Assembly: GCA_030064795.1 (NCBI GenBank)
Contig: JASJEI010000021.1
Coordinates: 1-50,051 of the forward strand
Length of the DNA: 50,051 bases
From: Pleurocapsa sp. MO_226.B13
GTDB taxonomy: Bacteria > Cyanobacteriota > Cyanobacteriia > Cyanobacteriales > Xenococcaceae
Reading direction: 5' to 3'
Part shown: one piece after another, positions 35,520 to 45,115 of the stretch
How positions within the stretch are numbered: position 1 is the stretch's first letter
Layout of the letters: every line of letters starts with the position of its first letter
Notes under the pieces: model-generated
Database searches by the model: none
What the model saw: the letters and a program-made list of their open reading frames with translations, nothing else
Told to the model about the DNA's origin: nothing
Made by a program: the position numbers and the translations under genes

Positions 35520-35990
35520 AGTTTTTCTCCTGTATCTTTAATAAATCTTTTTTGAAGTTGAGGACAAAAGTCATCGGTACACCCCCGTGAAACGGCGGTG
35601 CCTGCGATGACAAGGGGCTGTGTGCGCCACCTGCGGGCGCACTTTATACGCCCCGCCGCCTTCCGCGGTGACTCATCTAGGAGGTTCACCTATCTTTCTG
35701 TCCGCCTAGAAATGGATAGTATCATGTTGTCCTGCCCTATTTTAAAGCGATCGCTCTATTTGGCTAAAGTTGAAATACTGCTTAACAACTTTGTTTACAT
35801 AAGTTAAACTTTCTCTGACTACTCACTCACCTCTCGAGTAATCTCTTTTTAGACAAAAGTTGGGTATTGTTACAGTAGCCTGACAATTATCTTTAGCTTT
35901 GCTTGGGATTTTTTTTAGTCTTTTATGGCGAGTGTCATAAATCTTAACGCGATCGGTTGTCAGGAAAGCTCTAATTTCCGTGACTGCTAC
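35520..35990. other. Spacer upstream of chlP with repeat sequence
   Basis: The part nearest chlP (35575-35700) is GC-rich repeat sequence including the structured hairpin; the remainder is AT-rich. No gene is supported. The chlP promoter should lie here, and no terminator is evident for the GGDEF-type gene that follows on the same strand upstream. Confidence 0.5.
35614..35654. repeat. Structured hairpin repeat, copy 1
   Basis: The 41-bp segment pairs its ends (GGGGC with GCCCC) and holds an inner stem GTGCGCC / GGGCGCAC around ACCTGC. The same layout recurs at 49966-50006 with compensatory changes in the inner stem. It lies upstream of chlP in the 470-bp spacer 35520-35990, where I see no gene. 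Confidence 0.7.
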
Positions 35991-37691
35991 TTACCAAAAA
36001 GTCTTAACCTCAACCTTTTGTCTGGCTATGTTACAGGTTGCTTTGGCTGCGTTAATTAAATCGGTAGTCGTGTTGAGACTTTCAGCATTAATTTCTAGAA
36101 GTCCAATACTGGTACTGACAGGATATTCATGTTCTTTCCACTGAAACGAAAAACTGTTGAGCTCGTCGCGTAGTTTATCTACCAGTGTGGATGCCCGATC
36201 TAGGGAGGAATTGAGGATCAGGGTTACCAATTCATTATCGCCCAAACGAGCTATATAATTTGACGACAGATGAGTCTTGACCTTAGCTGCAATCTGATAC
36301 ATCAAAATTCCACTGACACGAGAACCCGATTGTAAATTAGGATCGACTTCCGAATCATTTTCTATATTAAGCTCTTCAATAACGAGACAACAGAGAATGT
36401 GATTTTGGTTGTTTTTCTGGATCTTGTCTAGTGTTCGTTCCAAAATCTCAGCTAATTCAGGTTCGCTCAGCAAAAGAATTGTATCTTCATTTTGAGCATC
36501 CGATAGTTGTGTCGAATGAAGATAAGTTTGGTCTAGATCGGAAAGTTGACGAACCATAATCAAAACTTCGGTCATCCCGATCGCAGTAATCCTCGCCTCA
36601 TAATACCTTCTCCCTCCGTTTTCTGCGGGTACAGGAAAGCGATAATAATGAGTCAAACCAGATTTCAAAGACAATTGAGCGGATTTGATAAACCGCAAGG
36701 CGATTTTGGGATCTAAAAACTCATTAACGTGTCTATTGATAATTTCTCCTGTAATTGTGAAGGGATTAGCTTCTTTAGCTGGGATATAACTCAAACAGAT
36801 TCCATCTTCGCTCATGCGCAAAATCGAGTCGGGAATTGCTCTGAGTATGGTCGCGCTTTCGGCTTCTCGATCTTGAGGTTTGACTTGAATTTCTTGCTGG
36901 CGTTGCCAATTTTTAGTCAGTCGTTCGGTGGCGATCGCAGCAGGGATGGTAAAGAAAACTGCGACAATGATTACCGAAGGAAAAACTGCTGAAATTGCCA
37001 AGGAAATAATCACCAGGAAGATGAAGGAAAAAATGATAATGGCGTTATGGATAATATTTCGCAGTCGCAAAACATTATCCAATAAAGGAGGAGTTGATTC
37101 GGATTTTGGTTCCACGATAGTTGGGGGTGAATAAAGCTTTTTTTCGGGTAATGAAGTCTTGCCAATGGGAGTTATTTCTACCCCCATAATTGCTAATGCC
37201 ATTAAACCGAAACCAGTTATCAAAGTATAAAGGACTCCAGGAACGGTTGACAGCGAAATTCCTGTATGAAGTGACCAAAAAATTGCTGTTTGCGAACTAC
37301 TCAAATCTAGCCAATCTGTACCTATGCGATAACCTACACCAGTTTGGATACAGACAGCTAAAGGAAAAACTATAACCAGACCAATTATTTTACATAGATT
37401 AATCGCAATAACTCCAGCATTTCGGGCTTTCAGGTTATCTCTAATTCTAATAAAAATGGTTAACCCAATTACAAATACTCCCAAACCTAAAAGTAAAACG
37501 TAAAATGGCACCAGCTTTCTGCCCAGAAATGCGCCCTGATGAATGATTATTAAAGCATCAACTACCATACTCGGTAGAATTCCCAAGCGATCGCCTAAGC
37601 CTAAAATAATTCCCGTTACCGAAGTTATTAATAGGGGAAGTACGAGGACAGGAGCAATTTTTAGGTTCAGTTTGCGAAATACTTTATTCAT
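35991..37691 (-). CDS. Membrane sensor with PAS-like and degenerate GGDEF domains
   Basis: The 566-residue protein has four or five N-terminal membrane helices (VLVLPLLITSVTGIILGLGD, FYVLLLGLGVFVIGLTIFI and others, reminiscent of PepSY-TM proteins), a second helix pair near 215-255 (IIIFSFIFLVIISLAISAVF), a PAS-like domain (ESATILRAIPDSILRMSEDG, ~280-400) and a C-terminal cyclase fold (NHILCCLVIEELNIENDSEV, ~430-560). The GGDEF signature is replaced by RLGDNELVTL, so the Gly-Gly and catalytic acid pattern is degenerate and diguanylate cyclase activity is doubtful. It may act as a c-di-GMP or GTP-binding sensor without catalysis. It lies divergent from the 1241-residue protein gene across a 780-bp spacer. 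Confidence 0.75.
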   Translation of the reverse strand: MNKVFRKLNLKIAPVLVLPLLITSVTGIILGLGDRLGILPSMVVDALIIIHQGAFLGRKLVPFYVLLLGLGVFVIGLTIFIRIRDNLKARNAGVIAINLCKIIGLVIVFPLAVCIQTGVGYRIGTDWLDLSSSQTAIFWSLHTGISLSTVPGVLYTLITGFGLMALAIMGVEITPIGKTSLPEKKLYSPPTIVEPKSESTPPLLDNVLRLRNIIHNAIIIFSFIFLVIISLAISAVFPSVIIVAVFFTIPAAIATERLTKNWQRQQEIQVKPQDREAESATILRAIPDSILRMSEDGICLSYIPAKEANPFTITGEIINRHVNEFLDPKIALRFIKSAQLSLKSGLTHYYRFPVPAENGGRRYYEARITAIGMTEVLIMVRQLSDLDQTYLHSTQLSDAQNEDTILLLSEPELAEILERTLDKIQKNNQNHILCCLVIEELNIENDSEVDPNLQSGSRVSGILMYQIAAKVKTHLSSNYIARLGDNELVTLILNSSLDRASTLVDKLRDELNSFSFQWKEHEYPVSTSIGLLEINAESLNTTTDLINAAKATCNIARQKVEVKTFW

Positions 37692-38472
37692 TTTGGGTGA
37701 GTATGTTTGTGGTTATTGTCACGATCGCGATACTTCTCAAATCAAAGCAGTTTAATGGGACTTTTGGCTGCGGACTTCGATCTACCATTGATTTTGGTGG
37801 CTTGGGACTTTACCTAAAACTATTAAATATACATACTTAAACATACTTAGCTAGTAAAGTTTAAATTTTTCATCTAGATCTTAATTTCGGGTTGGGCATT
37901 TTAAATAAAAATTACTCGGGGATAGATTTTCGAGTCGCTTGCGTTGCTAAAAGATACTTTTCAACACAGTTGGGTCTAGTAGAGTTACTTAGAATCGCTG
38001 TTTTTTTGGCAATACGCCTGTGATTCCGTTAAAACACCTACGTACTTTTACTATTTATTGGGTTACAAATACACACAATACAAGGCATAATAACTAGAGT
38101 AATAACCAACGTCAAGATTACTCAGTGAATTCACTTACGTTTTTAGCTTGAGTCTGGTAAATTTAAATATATTACTGAAATGTTATTTTATCGCTATGTT
38201 TCTGGTAGTAAGCTTTATGAAATTTTGGAATTCTCGTGATTTTTCGACCTTACTTTGATAACAAGTAAGTTTTATTAACATCCCAAAAACTTATTGTCAA
38301 AGCTTAATTAGTAACAGAATATACATTTGTTAAATATATTTGTTTTACCTATGGTCAGTCGCGATCGAGCCATTTCCTAAAGTTCAAATACCGTTCGCAA
38401 CTAAATGCTTTGGTCAGTAGGCATTGAGATAAATTGACAACTTTGTTAGATCGATAGTTACTTGGTTTATTA
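37692..38472. other. Large AT-rich spacer between divergent genes
   Basis: This 780-bp stretch is strongly AT-rich and has stop codons in all frames. I see no tRNA, small-RNA signature or terminator. ACATACTTA occurs twice at a 10-bp interval (37831-37839 and 37841-37849), a helical-turn spacing that could mark a binding site, but nothing else supports it. It should hold the promoters of both flanking genes. Confidence 0.45.
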
Positions 38473-41400
38473 ATGAAAAATATTGTTCCCGAACTGATTG
38501 CCATTTGTACCGTGGTACTGATGGGTAGAGAATGTTCAGACTTGCAGATATTTTGTGCGATCTGCTTGCTGGTTGCCGTATTGTTTAGATCGATCTGGAA
38601 TAGTGCCATCATTATTCACGGGTTGGGTCACACATTAGCGATCTCCTTCCTAGATCGAAATCCTAGAGTAAACATTAGTGACATTTTTGAAGCAAGAAGT
38701 ATTAAGACCGTTTTACAGTCATTAATTCCTGGCGCGCCAATTTTTATACCAGGATTAGAACGGGATGAATATCCTTATCTAGCAGCAGGAAACGCCGTTC
38801 CCTGGCAGATTAGACTTAAAGCCTTGGGAGGGATCGGCTGCAACGTTCTGGCTGCTGGAATGGTCTGGCAAGCCTCTGAATATAGTCAGTCTACTCCCCA
38901 GATGTTGGTCTGGTTCGAGCAAGCCTTCATCCTCGCCAATATCTTAATTGCCTTTTGCTCTTGGACTGACCTTCATGCCCTAATTACAGGTATAGCGGAC
39001 AATTTTTACTGTGGTAACTTTGGCTTTATTTGTCAGCGTCACAAAAATGATGGTAACTCGCTCTTGTCTGAAAGAATGAGCAATATGTATTTTCAGATGG
39101 GACGGGAAACGGAAATACGAGGAGAACAAGCTGGTGGCGGACTGGTAATCGCTAAAGATCGAAGCGATCGCCTGGTTTTTGTCGGCGAAAAAATTGTCAA
39201 TCGCAAACGAGATAATCTGACCAACTCTCTAGAAACGGCTTTTAATTCGGTGCGTCGCAAAGCTCAAAATAGCGGTATTGCTCCTTTGGAAATGACCACT
39301 ACGGGAGTCTGGCATTATCGGTTTGGCACTAGCGGCCCCCCTGCGGTAATCGAAACTCATTGGCACGAATGGATGAGTGCTAGAACCGAAAAAGTCTGGG
39401 ACTTTATTGAAGGTCAGTGGGTCTGTCAAGAAAAAAACGTCAATCATCGCATTACCCATAACGGCGATTTTGATGCCTGGACGCTCTATGGTAAACCAGT
39501 CGAAAATGAAGCATTGGGTCTGTGGTTAGAGCGAGTTCTGCATACTTCTAACTATGCTAAGGGAGATTCGCCCAAAATTGCGGGCATGATGGATCTTTTG
39601 ATTACTAAGGGTATCTGGTATGCCTCGGTTAGATTAGCTTACCATTTAACAGTCGCCGATTCGGTTGAAGATTTATTTGACGGACAAGCACCCAGTCGAG
39701 AGGCACCCGATAGTCATGCACCAAACATCTTGCAGCTAAGTAACTGGGCAAAAGCATTTGAAAATACTTTTATGCTCTATCGTCGATTGCTAGCAGCACC
39801 AAATTCTCCTGCTTGTAATCAGTATTTGTGTCGTTTGGAACACGATATCTTACAGGTGCTAGCTCAAGATGAGACGGTCAGTCAGTGGTCTTGGTCTAAA
39901 AGAGTCAATTTTGTCAGAACCGCAGTCCATGCTTTTCTGAGCAATGATGCCAATTTAGCGACCAAAACCTTCATGGCTGGAGCGATGGGTAGTTTTGGCT
40001 TAGTGGTTGTTTCTACCTTAGACAAAGAGCGGTTGGTGTTGAGTGCCAAAGGACAACCGATCTCGATTGGCTTCAATTGGCAAGAAGGCTATATGGTTTA
40101 TGCTTCCGAACCAGCAGCCGTGGATGCAGTGCTACTAAATCTTCCCGAATCTTACCGTTTAGATTTAAACCAGAAAGAGGGAGAAGTGGCTTTAGTAAGT
40201 GCTAACGATATCGTCATTTATTCCCTGAGTAAGAACAAAGAACTCAATTCTGCCGAACTAAAAGATAGATGGATTTCCATGGAAAACCATCCCTATCTAC
40301 CTCACGTCAAATATCCCGCCCACGACACCAAAGACCCTATTGCTAGCGATAATCAAGAAATTCCTGCCATTCTCGAAGAAATTAAACTAGTTTGGCAAAA
40401 TCCCAGTTCGCTCAACTGTCAAACCGCAGACTATCTGATGCGACTGTTGTGTGAAAAAGCGCGTAACTTTGAACAGCAAAGGCAAAAAATGCTCCGAGCG
40501 GGTTTGTCTAAATTAAGTAAACAGTTGCCAACGGTCGATTTACTGCTTGTCGGGGTAGAAAATAGCCTTTGGTTGGGAGAGAGATTTGCTGAAGATTTGA
40601 GGAATATTTTTCCTTGGCTCAATATCCGTTGTATTTCTTCTAACCAAGTTTTACAAAACTTAAAGTATAATCTTGGCGGTCTGCAACTAGGAAAAGAATC
40701 GATTGTCTTGGGAATTACCCAATCAGGTCAAACTTTCCCTACTATTCAGGCAATTAACGCCTTCGACCAACTATACCGTCAAGGTGAAATCTGCGAGCTA
40801 TTTATACTGACTGGAGAATTAGGTAGTTTTTTGGGTTCGCCTGTAATCAAACCCAAACAGTCTGGAAGGCGCGAATGTCACAAAATTTTTGTTAACGGTA
40901 GCGGACGCAGAACCGCCGAACCAGCAACCGTTGCCGTGGCAGCAGCCCAGCAAACCTTTACCGAACTATTGTTATATTTAGCCAAAAATCTGAGAGAAGC
41001 ATTTCCCAACTCCAGACCTTTTGGTATGACTATGACCTCCGAAAGCATCGCCATACTAGAAAAAATGAAGAATGAGTTCATTGACATTAGCCTGGTGCAA
41101 CTGATGGGGACTACTCCTACAGGAAAGCAAATTGATTCTTCGATCAGAGAGGAACTAATTAAAAGTGGTCGTAAGTGGGCCAATCATATTACCGAAACTC
41201 CTACAGCTTGGGCAATTCATGCTTTATATGTCTTAATAACTGTCGGCTGGGCAATTCCCTTTGGCTATACAATTCCTCTGGCAAAAACCGTGTTTGCCGG
41301 TTTTCTTTGGCTGTTGCCGATGTCGCAAGACTTATTGATCTATAAGTTGATGAGTTCTGTAGTGACTTTAGTTGACATTGGCATCTATATTTTTGGTTCC

Positions 41401-42198
41401 TGGTTGTGGACTCTAGGACTGCGCTATTTTCAAGGTCGAGAATTACTTGCCAGAATTGGTAAGAGAAGTTTGGTAATAGGCGATGTGCCGTGGGTACATC
41501 ACCTACTCAAAAATTATGTCAGTAAGTTATTTGCTCTTAGTTATGGTATTGCTTCCCTTGAGGTACATGGAGCAGATCCAGAAGACGATCTTTTACACGA
41601 TTTTGGTCATCGAGTAGTTAGGGGGACGTTACTATTTTTGGGCGTACCCGATGGCAGAAAGAGTAAAAGACTCAAACAACAAGAAAATGCCGTGATTATG
41701 GCTGGCAAACAAGCCGATGGGGTGAGAAACATCAATGTCGGGCCAGAAGTAGTGGTCATGGGGTCTAATCCCGAAATAGCCCACAAGGGTTTTACCAATG
41801 CAATTATTTTAGAGAGTGACGACGAACATTTTCACCTGCGAGACGATGCTGTCTACTTTCAGAGCCAAAATAGCAAAGAGCAAAAAGCTTTGATTGAAGA
41901 GTTGAGAGAATCTCGTTTTAGTGCCTTTGAACGATTGTTAGCCAGTTATATTTTCTTTTGGGCGTTGGCTAAAAAAGTAGCTTCTTTCCCTGTTTTGAAC
42001 TACGAGCATTGGAAATCGCAAAGCCGAACCAAGATTATGACCACTGCTGCACCAGTTGCAGGTATGGATGCACCTACTTCGGTGGCAAACAACACTCAGC
42101 CCAAACCATCTCTTCCAGAATTTGTGATCTTAAACAGTATTAAAAATTGGCATAACGATCAATCTGATTCTGGCACAAAAGAAACAAAAAATAATTAA
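38473..42198 (+). CDS. Giant membrane protein: M50-like domain, class-II glutaminase-like and SIS domains
   Basis: The 1241-residue protein has three recognisable parts. Residues 1-190 are a membrane domain with H49-G-L-G-H53, which resembles the HExxH of site-2 proteases but lacks the Glu, followed by FCSWTDLHALITGIADNFYC where that family keeps its third motif. Residues ~215-450 resemble the glutaminase half of GlmS: GVWHYRFGTSGPP aligns with GIAHTRWATHGEP, ETHWHEW with NAHPH, and ITHNGDFDAW with VVHNGIIEN. No N-terminal Cys exists, since the domain is internal. Residues ~685-850 form a SIS sugar-phosphate-binding fold (VDLLLVGVENSLWLGERFAE, then IVLGITQSGQTFPTI). Helices at ~912-1000 precede a soluble end containing GADPEDDLLHDFGHRVVRG. 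Sugar-phosphate sensing at the membrane is inference. The gene has a 780-bp upstream spacer and no operon partner. Confidence 0.75.
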   Translation: MKNIVPELIAICTVVLMGRECSDLQIFCAICLLVAVLFRSIWNSAIIIHGLGHTLAISFLDRNPRVNISDIFEARSIKTVLQSLIPGAPIFIPGLERDEYPYLAAGNAVPWQIRLKALGGIGCNVLAAGMVWQASEYSQSTPQMLVWFEQAFILANILIAFCSWTDLHALITGIADNFYCGNFGFICQRHKNDGNSLLSERMSNMYFQMGRETEIRGEQAGGGLVIAKDRSDRLVFVGEKIVNRKRDNLTNSLETAFNSVRRKAQNSGIAPLEMTTTGVWHYRFGTSGPPAVIETHWHEWMSARTEKVWDFIEGQWVCQEKNVNHRITHNGDFDAWTLYGKPVENEALGLWLERVLHTSNYAKGDSPKIAGMMDLLITKGIWYASVRLAYHLTVADSVEDLFDGQAPSREAPDSHAPNILQLSNWAKAFENTFMLYRRLLAAPNSPACNQYLCRLEHDILQVLAQDETVSQWSWSKRVNFVRTAVHAFLSNDANLATKTFMAGAMGSFGLVVVSTLDKERLVLSAKGQPISIGFNWQEGYMVYASEPAAVDAVLLNLPESYRLDLNQKEGEVALVSANDIVIYSLSKNKELNSAELKDRWISMENHPYLPHVKYPAHDTKDPIASDNQEIPAILEEIKLVWQNPSSLNCQTADYLMRLLCEKARNFEQQRQKMLRAGLSKLSKQLPTVDLLLVGVENSLWLGERFAEDLRNIFPWLNIRCISSNQVLQNLKYNLGGLQLGKESIVLGITQSGQTFPTIQAINAFDQLYRQGEICELFILTGELGSFLGSPVIKPKQSGRRECHKIFVNGSGRRTAEPATVAVAAAQQTFTELLLYLAKNLREAFPNSRPFGMTMTSESIAILEKMKNEFIDISLVQLMGTTPTGKQIDSSIREELIKSGRKWANHITETPTAWAIHALYVLITVGWAIPFGYTIPLAKTVFAGFLWLLPMSQDLLIYKLMSSVVTLVDIGIYIFGSWLWTLGLRYFQGRELLARIGKRSLVIGDVPWVHHLLKNYVSKLFALSYGIASLEVHGADPEDDLLHDFGHRVVRGTLLFLGVPDGRKSKRLKQQENAVIMAGKQADGVRNINVGPEVVVMGSNPEIAHKGFTNAIILESDDEHFHLRDDAVYFQSQNSKEQKALIEELRESRFSAFERLLASYIFFWALAKKVASFPVLNYEHWKSQSRTKIMTTAAPVAGMDAPTSVANNTQPKPSLPEFVILNSIKNWHNDQSDSGTKETKNN

Positions 42199-42713
42199 CG
42201 CTAATGAGTAGGTTAAAACCATTCATCTGTTAGGGAAGCTTTTAGCTTTTAGCTTCTTGCTCCGTCCTATAGGAGTCGCGAAACCGTTGACTCTGGGGCG
42301 GTGCGCTTTTAGCTGTTAACCTTCAGGTGGTAAAATCGCACCGCATCCTACTTGACTGTTTCGGCTAATTTGAGGAATTAGATCTGTCTCTCGCAAAGGC
42401 GCAAAGGCAAGGACATGGCTTTTGAGGTTCCCTCAAAAGTTTAAATTGTCCGCGCAAAGAGAGTTATTTGTTTGGCGTTGTTCAGTTGAATCTATTGAAC
42501 TACTAACCACTGTACGGATGATGAGGCCGTTCGCGGATACTACTAATTACTAACTACTAACTCCGAATTCATACATAGCATTGATTAGCTTAAAATTCAG
42601 TTGGAAAATTGGGTAACTGAATTGAGATTAATCTTAAAATCTGAGGGCAATTAGTCAAAAAACTGCTATTAATTTAAATGTGTACCTAATCATCAGATCA
42701 AAGAAGAGAATCT
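42199..42713. other. Repeat-rich spacer
   Basis: This 515-bp stretch has no gene. It contains short direct repeats (AGCTTTTAGCTTTTAGC near 42238; ACTACTAATTACTAACTACT near 42540) and a long-range inverted pair GCGGTGCG/CGCACCGC (42298-42305 with 42336-42343). The composition is that of repetitive cyanobacterial spacer DNA. Confidence 0.5.
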
Positions 42714-44483
42714 ATGCCTCTGACGCTTTCAGGAGAACAACAACAACTTTTCGATCGCAGCTTGGAAACAATCAATAAAGTTGAAGGGCTGTTGGTGGAG
42801 GCAAAGGTACTTTTTCCTGAGTTTAGTCCCGATACCCAGATTCTCAAACAGCAGTTAGCTAATCCCTTTTCTATTTTTATCTGTGGGGAGTTCAATGCGG
42901 GGAAATCCAGTCTGCTCAATCGCTTGAACAGTCAAGATATTGCTGATGTTGGTTGTTTGCCGACGACGAAAGAAATTGAATCTTATCAACCAGAAGACTT
43001 TGGCGGACTAGTTTTTATTGATAGTCCTGGTACTAATTCGATTATCGAACAACACCAAGAGTTAACCGAAAACTATTTGCAACAGGCAGATATTATTTTG
43101 TTTGTGACTTCTGTCGAGCGTCCTTTGAGTAAATCGGAACAAGATTTCTTAACTTTGGTCGATCGCACTTGGGCGCGTAAAATTATTGTGGCAATCAATA
43201 AGATCGATCTGGTCGAGGAAGACGAAGCCAGACAAATCCGTGAATATGTCTGTCAAGGCTTGGGAAAAATTCTGGCTCAAATGCCTCCTATATTTGCTGT
43301 TTCCGCTCAAACTGGGGTTGGTGTCACTGAATTAAAGAATTTCTTATTGGCGTTTTTAGCCGAGGAAGAAAAAATCAAACTCAAACTCCAAGGGCCACAA
43401 AATTCTTTATTAGTTTATTTAGAAAAGTTAGAACAACAAAACCAGAAAATTCAATCCAAACTAGAGTCAGAAAAGGTCATCTTCGATCGCACCTCCCGCA
43501 GAATTGAGGAAAGATTAGAAGAATATAACCTCTTGTTTGGCATCTTTCGGGACAATATCGATGACCTATTTACCCAGCTAATTGAAGAAACCAACAACCT
43601 GATCGATGACAGTACGGGATTTCTAAACGTCCTTAAAAGAAAAATTACCAAAGAAGACGATTTGCTAGAAGAAAGACTGGCAAAAACTCTCAAACAAATC
43701 CAACTAGACAAAAATCTCCAGGAGATCTTCCAAGAAGCGACTTCAACTTTTCTCAAATATCGCGATCGCATTACTAGAGAAGCAAAAGAAGACCTCTCTA
43801 CGGCGATTGAAATCTCCCAAGATACCATCGCACTTCCCGCGATCGACACCAATAATCTAGAAGTCGATGAATTTGCGGCCAAAATTAAATACGCAGCGGA
43901 AGAAGGTATAGAGGGTTTTTGGCGACTGGGAATTACGGCTGCTGCTACAGGCTTTGGAGGACAGTTACTCTTTAGTGCAGCCTCGGCAGATACTACCGCA
44001 TTTTTGATTGCGGGTTTATTTGGCTTGATGAGTTTTAATGCTTTACCCCGACAGCGCAAGAAGGTTAAGGCGGAATTAGAGCAAACCTATCGCAATCTCC
44101 AAGAAAACTATACCAAAACCCTCAAAGATACCCTCGCAGCGGAACTAAACAAATGTCTGCAACAATTTGCCGAGGTTATTCGACCCAAACAAGAAGAGTT
44201 GGCTAGCAAGATAGCAGCTAGTGAAGCGATCGATAAAGAAGCAGAAACCATTAAGGCAGAAATTTACAAGATTACCTCAGAGGTAGAACAGTTATCGGTT
44301 GCCAACGATCGACAACCAACAACCGAAGACCAACAACCAACGACCGAAGACCAACAACCAACGACCGAAGACCAACAACCAACGACCGAAGACCAACAAC
44401 CAACAACCGAAGACCAACAACCAACAACCGAAGACCAACAACCAACAACCGAAGACCAACAACCAACAACCGAAGACCAATAA
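42714..44483 (+). CDS. Bacterial dynamin-like GTPase with C-terminal minisatellite tail
   Basis: The 589-residue protein has a GTPase head with P-loop GEFNAGKSSLL (58-68), switch I Thr near 84, DSPG (103-106) and NKID (~167). Long helical trunk segments follow, and a hydrophobic paddle lies near residues 400-445 (GFWRLGITAAATGFGGQLLF to LIAGLFGLMSFNAL), the arrangement of the Nostoc bacterial dynamin-like protein BDLP. Such proteins remodel membranes upon GTP binding. Residues 534-589 are eight copies of QPTTEDQ encoded by a 21-bp tandem repeat; that tail is absent from typical members and is probably dispensable. The stop codon lies directly after the last repeat. Confidence 0.93.
   Translation: MPLTLSGEQQQLFDRSLETINKVEGLLVEAKVLFPEFSPDTQILKQQLANPFSIFICGEFNAGKSSLLNRLNSQDIADVGCLPTTKEIESYQPEDFGGLVFIDSPGTNSIIEQHQELTENYLQQADIILFVTSVERPLSKSEQDFLTLVDRTWARKIIVAINKIDLVEEDEARQIREYVCQGLGKILAQMPPIFAVSAQTGVGVTELKNFLLAFLAEEEKIKLKLQGPQNSLLVYLEKLEQQNQKIQSKLESEKVIFDRTSRRIEERLEEYNLLFGIFRDNIDDLFTQLIEETNNLIDDSTGFLNVLKRKITKEDDLLEERLAKTLKQIQLDKNLQEIFQEATSTFLKYRDRITREAKEDLSTAIEISQDTIALPAIDTNNLEVDEFAAKIKYAAEEGIEGFWRLGITAAATGFGGQLLFSAASADTTAFLIAGLFGLMSFNALPRQRKKVKAELEQTYRNLQENYTKTLKDTLAAELNKCLQQFAEVIRPKQEELASKIAASEAIDKEAETIKAEIYKITSEVEQLSVANDRQPTTEDQQPTTEDQQPTTEDQQPTTEDQQPTTEDQQPTTEDQQPTTEDQQPTTEDQ
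44313..44480. repeat. 21-bp minisatellite, eight copies, at the 3' end of the dynamin gene
   Basis: Eight contiguous 21-bp units of the form CAACCAACRACCGAAGACCAA occupy exactly 168 bp. Copies 1 and 5-8 have A at the variable site, copies 2-4 have G. Because the unit is a multiple of three and has no stop in any frame, all six frames stay open here, giving spurious overlapping frames on both strands. Confidence 0.95.
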
Positions 44484-44539
44484 CCAATTTCGATCGCATC
44501 TATTCTTGTTTTGGCAAACGGTTTAGCTTGGCAAGCATT

Positions 44540-45115
44540 TTATTTGGGCCCAGGTCGTCTTCTCGCTAAAAGCGATCGGGAAATACGACCGCGTAATTTT
44601 AGGCTACGTTCGACTAAGTTACGGACAATAACAGGAGGATGGGGCCAACCAAAAGCATTGAGACTGAGTTCGTCGAACAATCTCAAAACTAGTGGTTTTA
44701 GTAACGGACGACTAACAGCAGGATACCAACTAAGAAATAAATCGAGGGTAGACTCTCCCACCCGACGGTTGCTATCAGAGTAGATCAAGTGTTGCTGTTC
44801 GTAATTACGATTATACTGGGCAAATTCTTCAAAAGTGGCGGGAATATCTTTAATATTCATCCTCTTGCCAATCTCCTGCCAAAAATAAAAAATTGCTAGC
44901 TTTTCTGTCTCAGAAAACAACCGCCAGCCAAAACGCTCGTTCCAGCGAATTGGTTCGTAAATAAAGGTCGAAAGCACGTAGAGAAAATCTTGGTTGCCAA
45001 TCGGATAATGACCGTGAATCAGATTCATCCTGCGGATTGATTCTCGACCGCGATCGCTATCGTAGCCCCATTTCAAAATTTCAGCTACTATTTTACTGAA
45101 GATGGAACTAATTAA
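44540..45115 (-). pseudogene. MpaB/DUF2236-type oxygenase lacking its N-terminal part
   Basis: The frame reads LISSIFSKIVAEILKWGYDS, then DRGRESIRRMNLIHGHYPIG, NQDFLYVLSTFIYEPIRWNE and RFGWRLFSETEKLAIFYFW, continuing to LRGRISRSLLARRRPGPK. It matches the central and C-terminal part of the MpaB/latex-clearing-protein-like family (DUF2236), which binds heme b. Known members have about 90 more residues at the N-terminus (the segment around the first conserved Trp and Asp). Here a stop at 45116-45118 ends the frame, and no ATG is available before the conserved core (weak TTG at 45076). The end lies close to the minisatellite of the dynamin gene. I favour a 5'-deleted gene. Confidence 0.75.

Noticed and set aside
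37692..38472. Hidden gene or RNA in the 780-bp spacer
   Set aside because: Stops in all frames and no conserved RNA-like stem with flanking features could be seen.
44272..44526. Several overlapping frames on both strands
   Set aside because: They arise because the 21-bp repeat lacks stops in all frames; only the dynamin frame continues upstream as a real gene.
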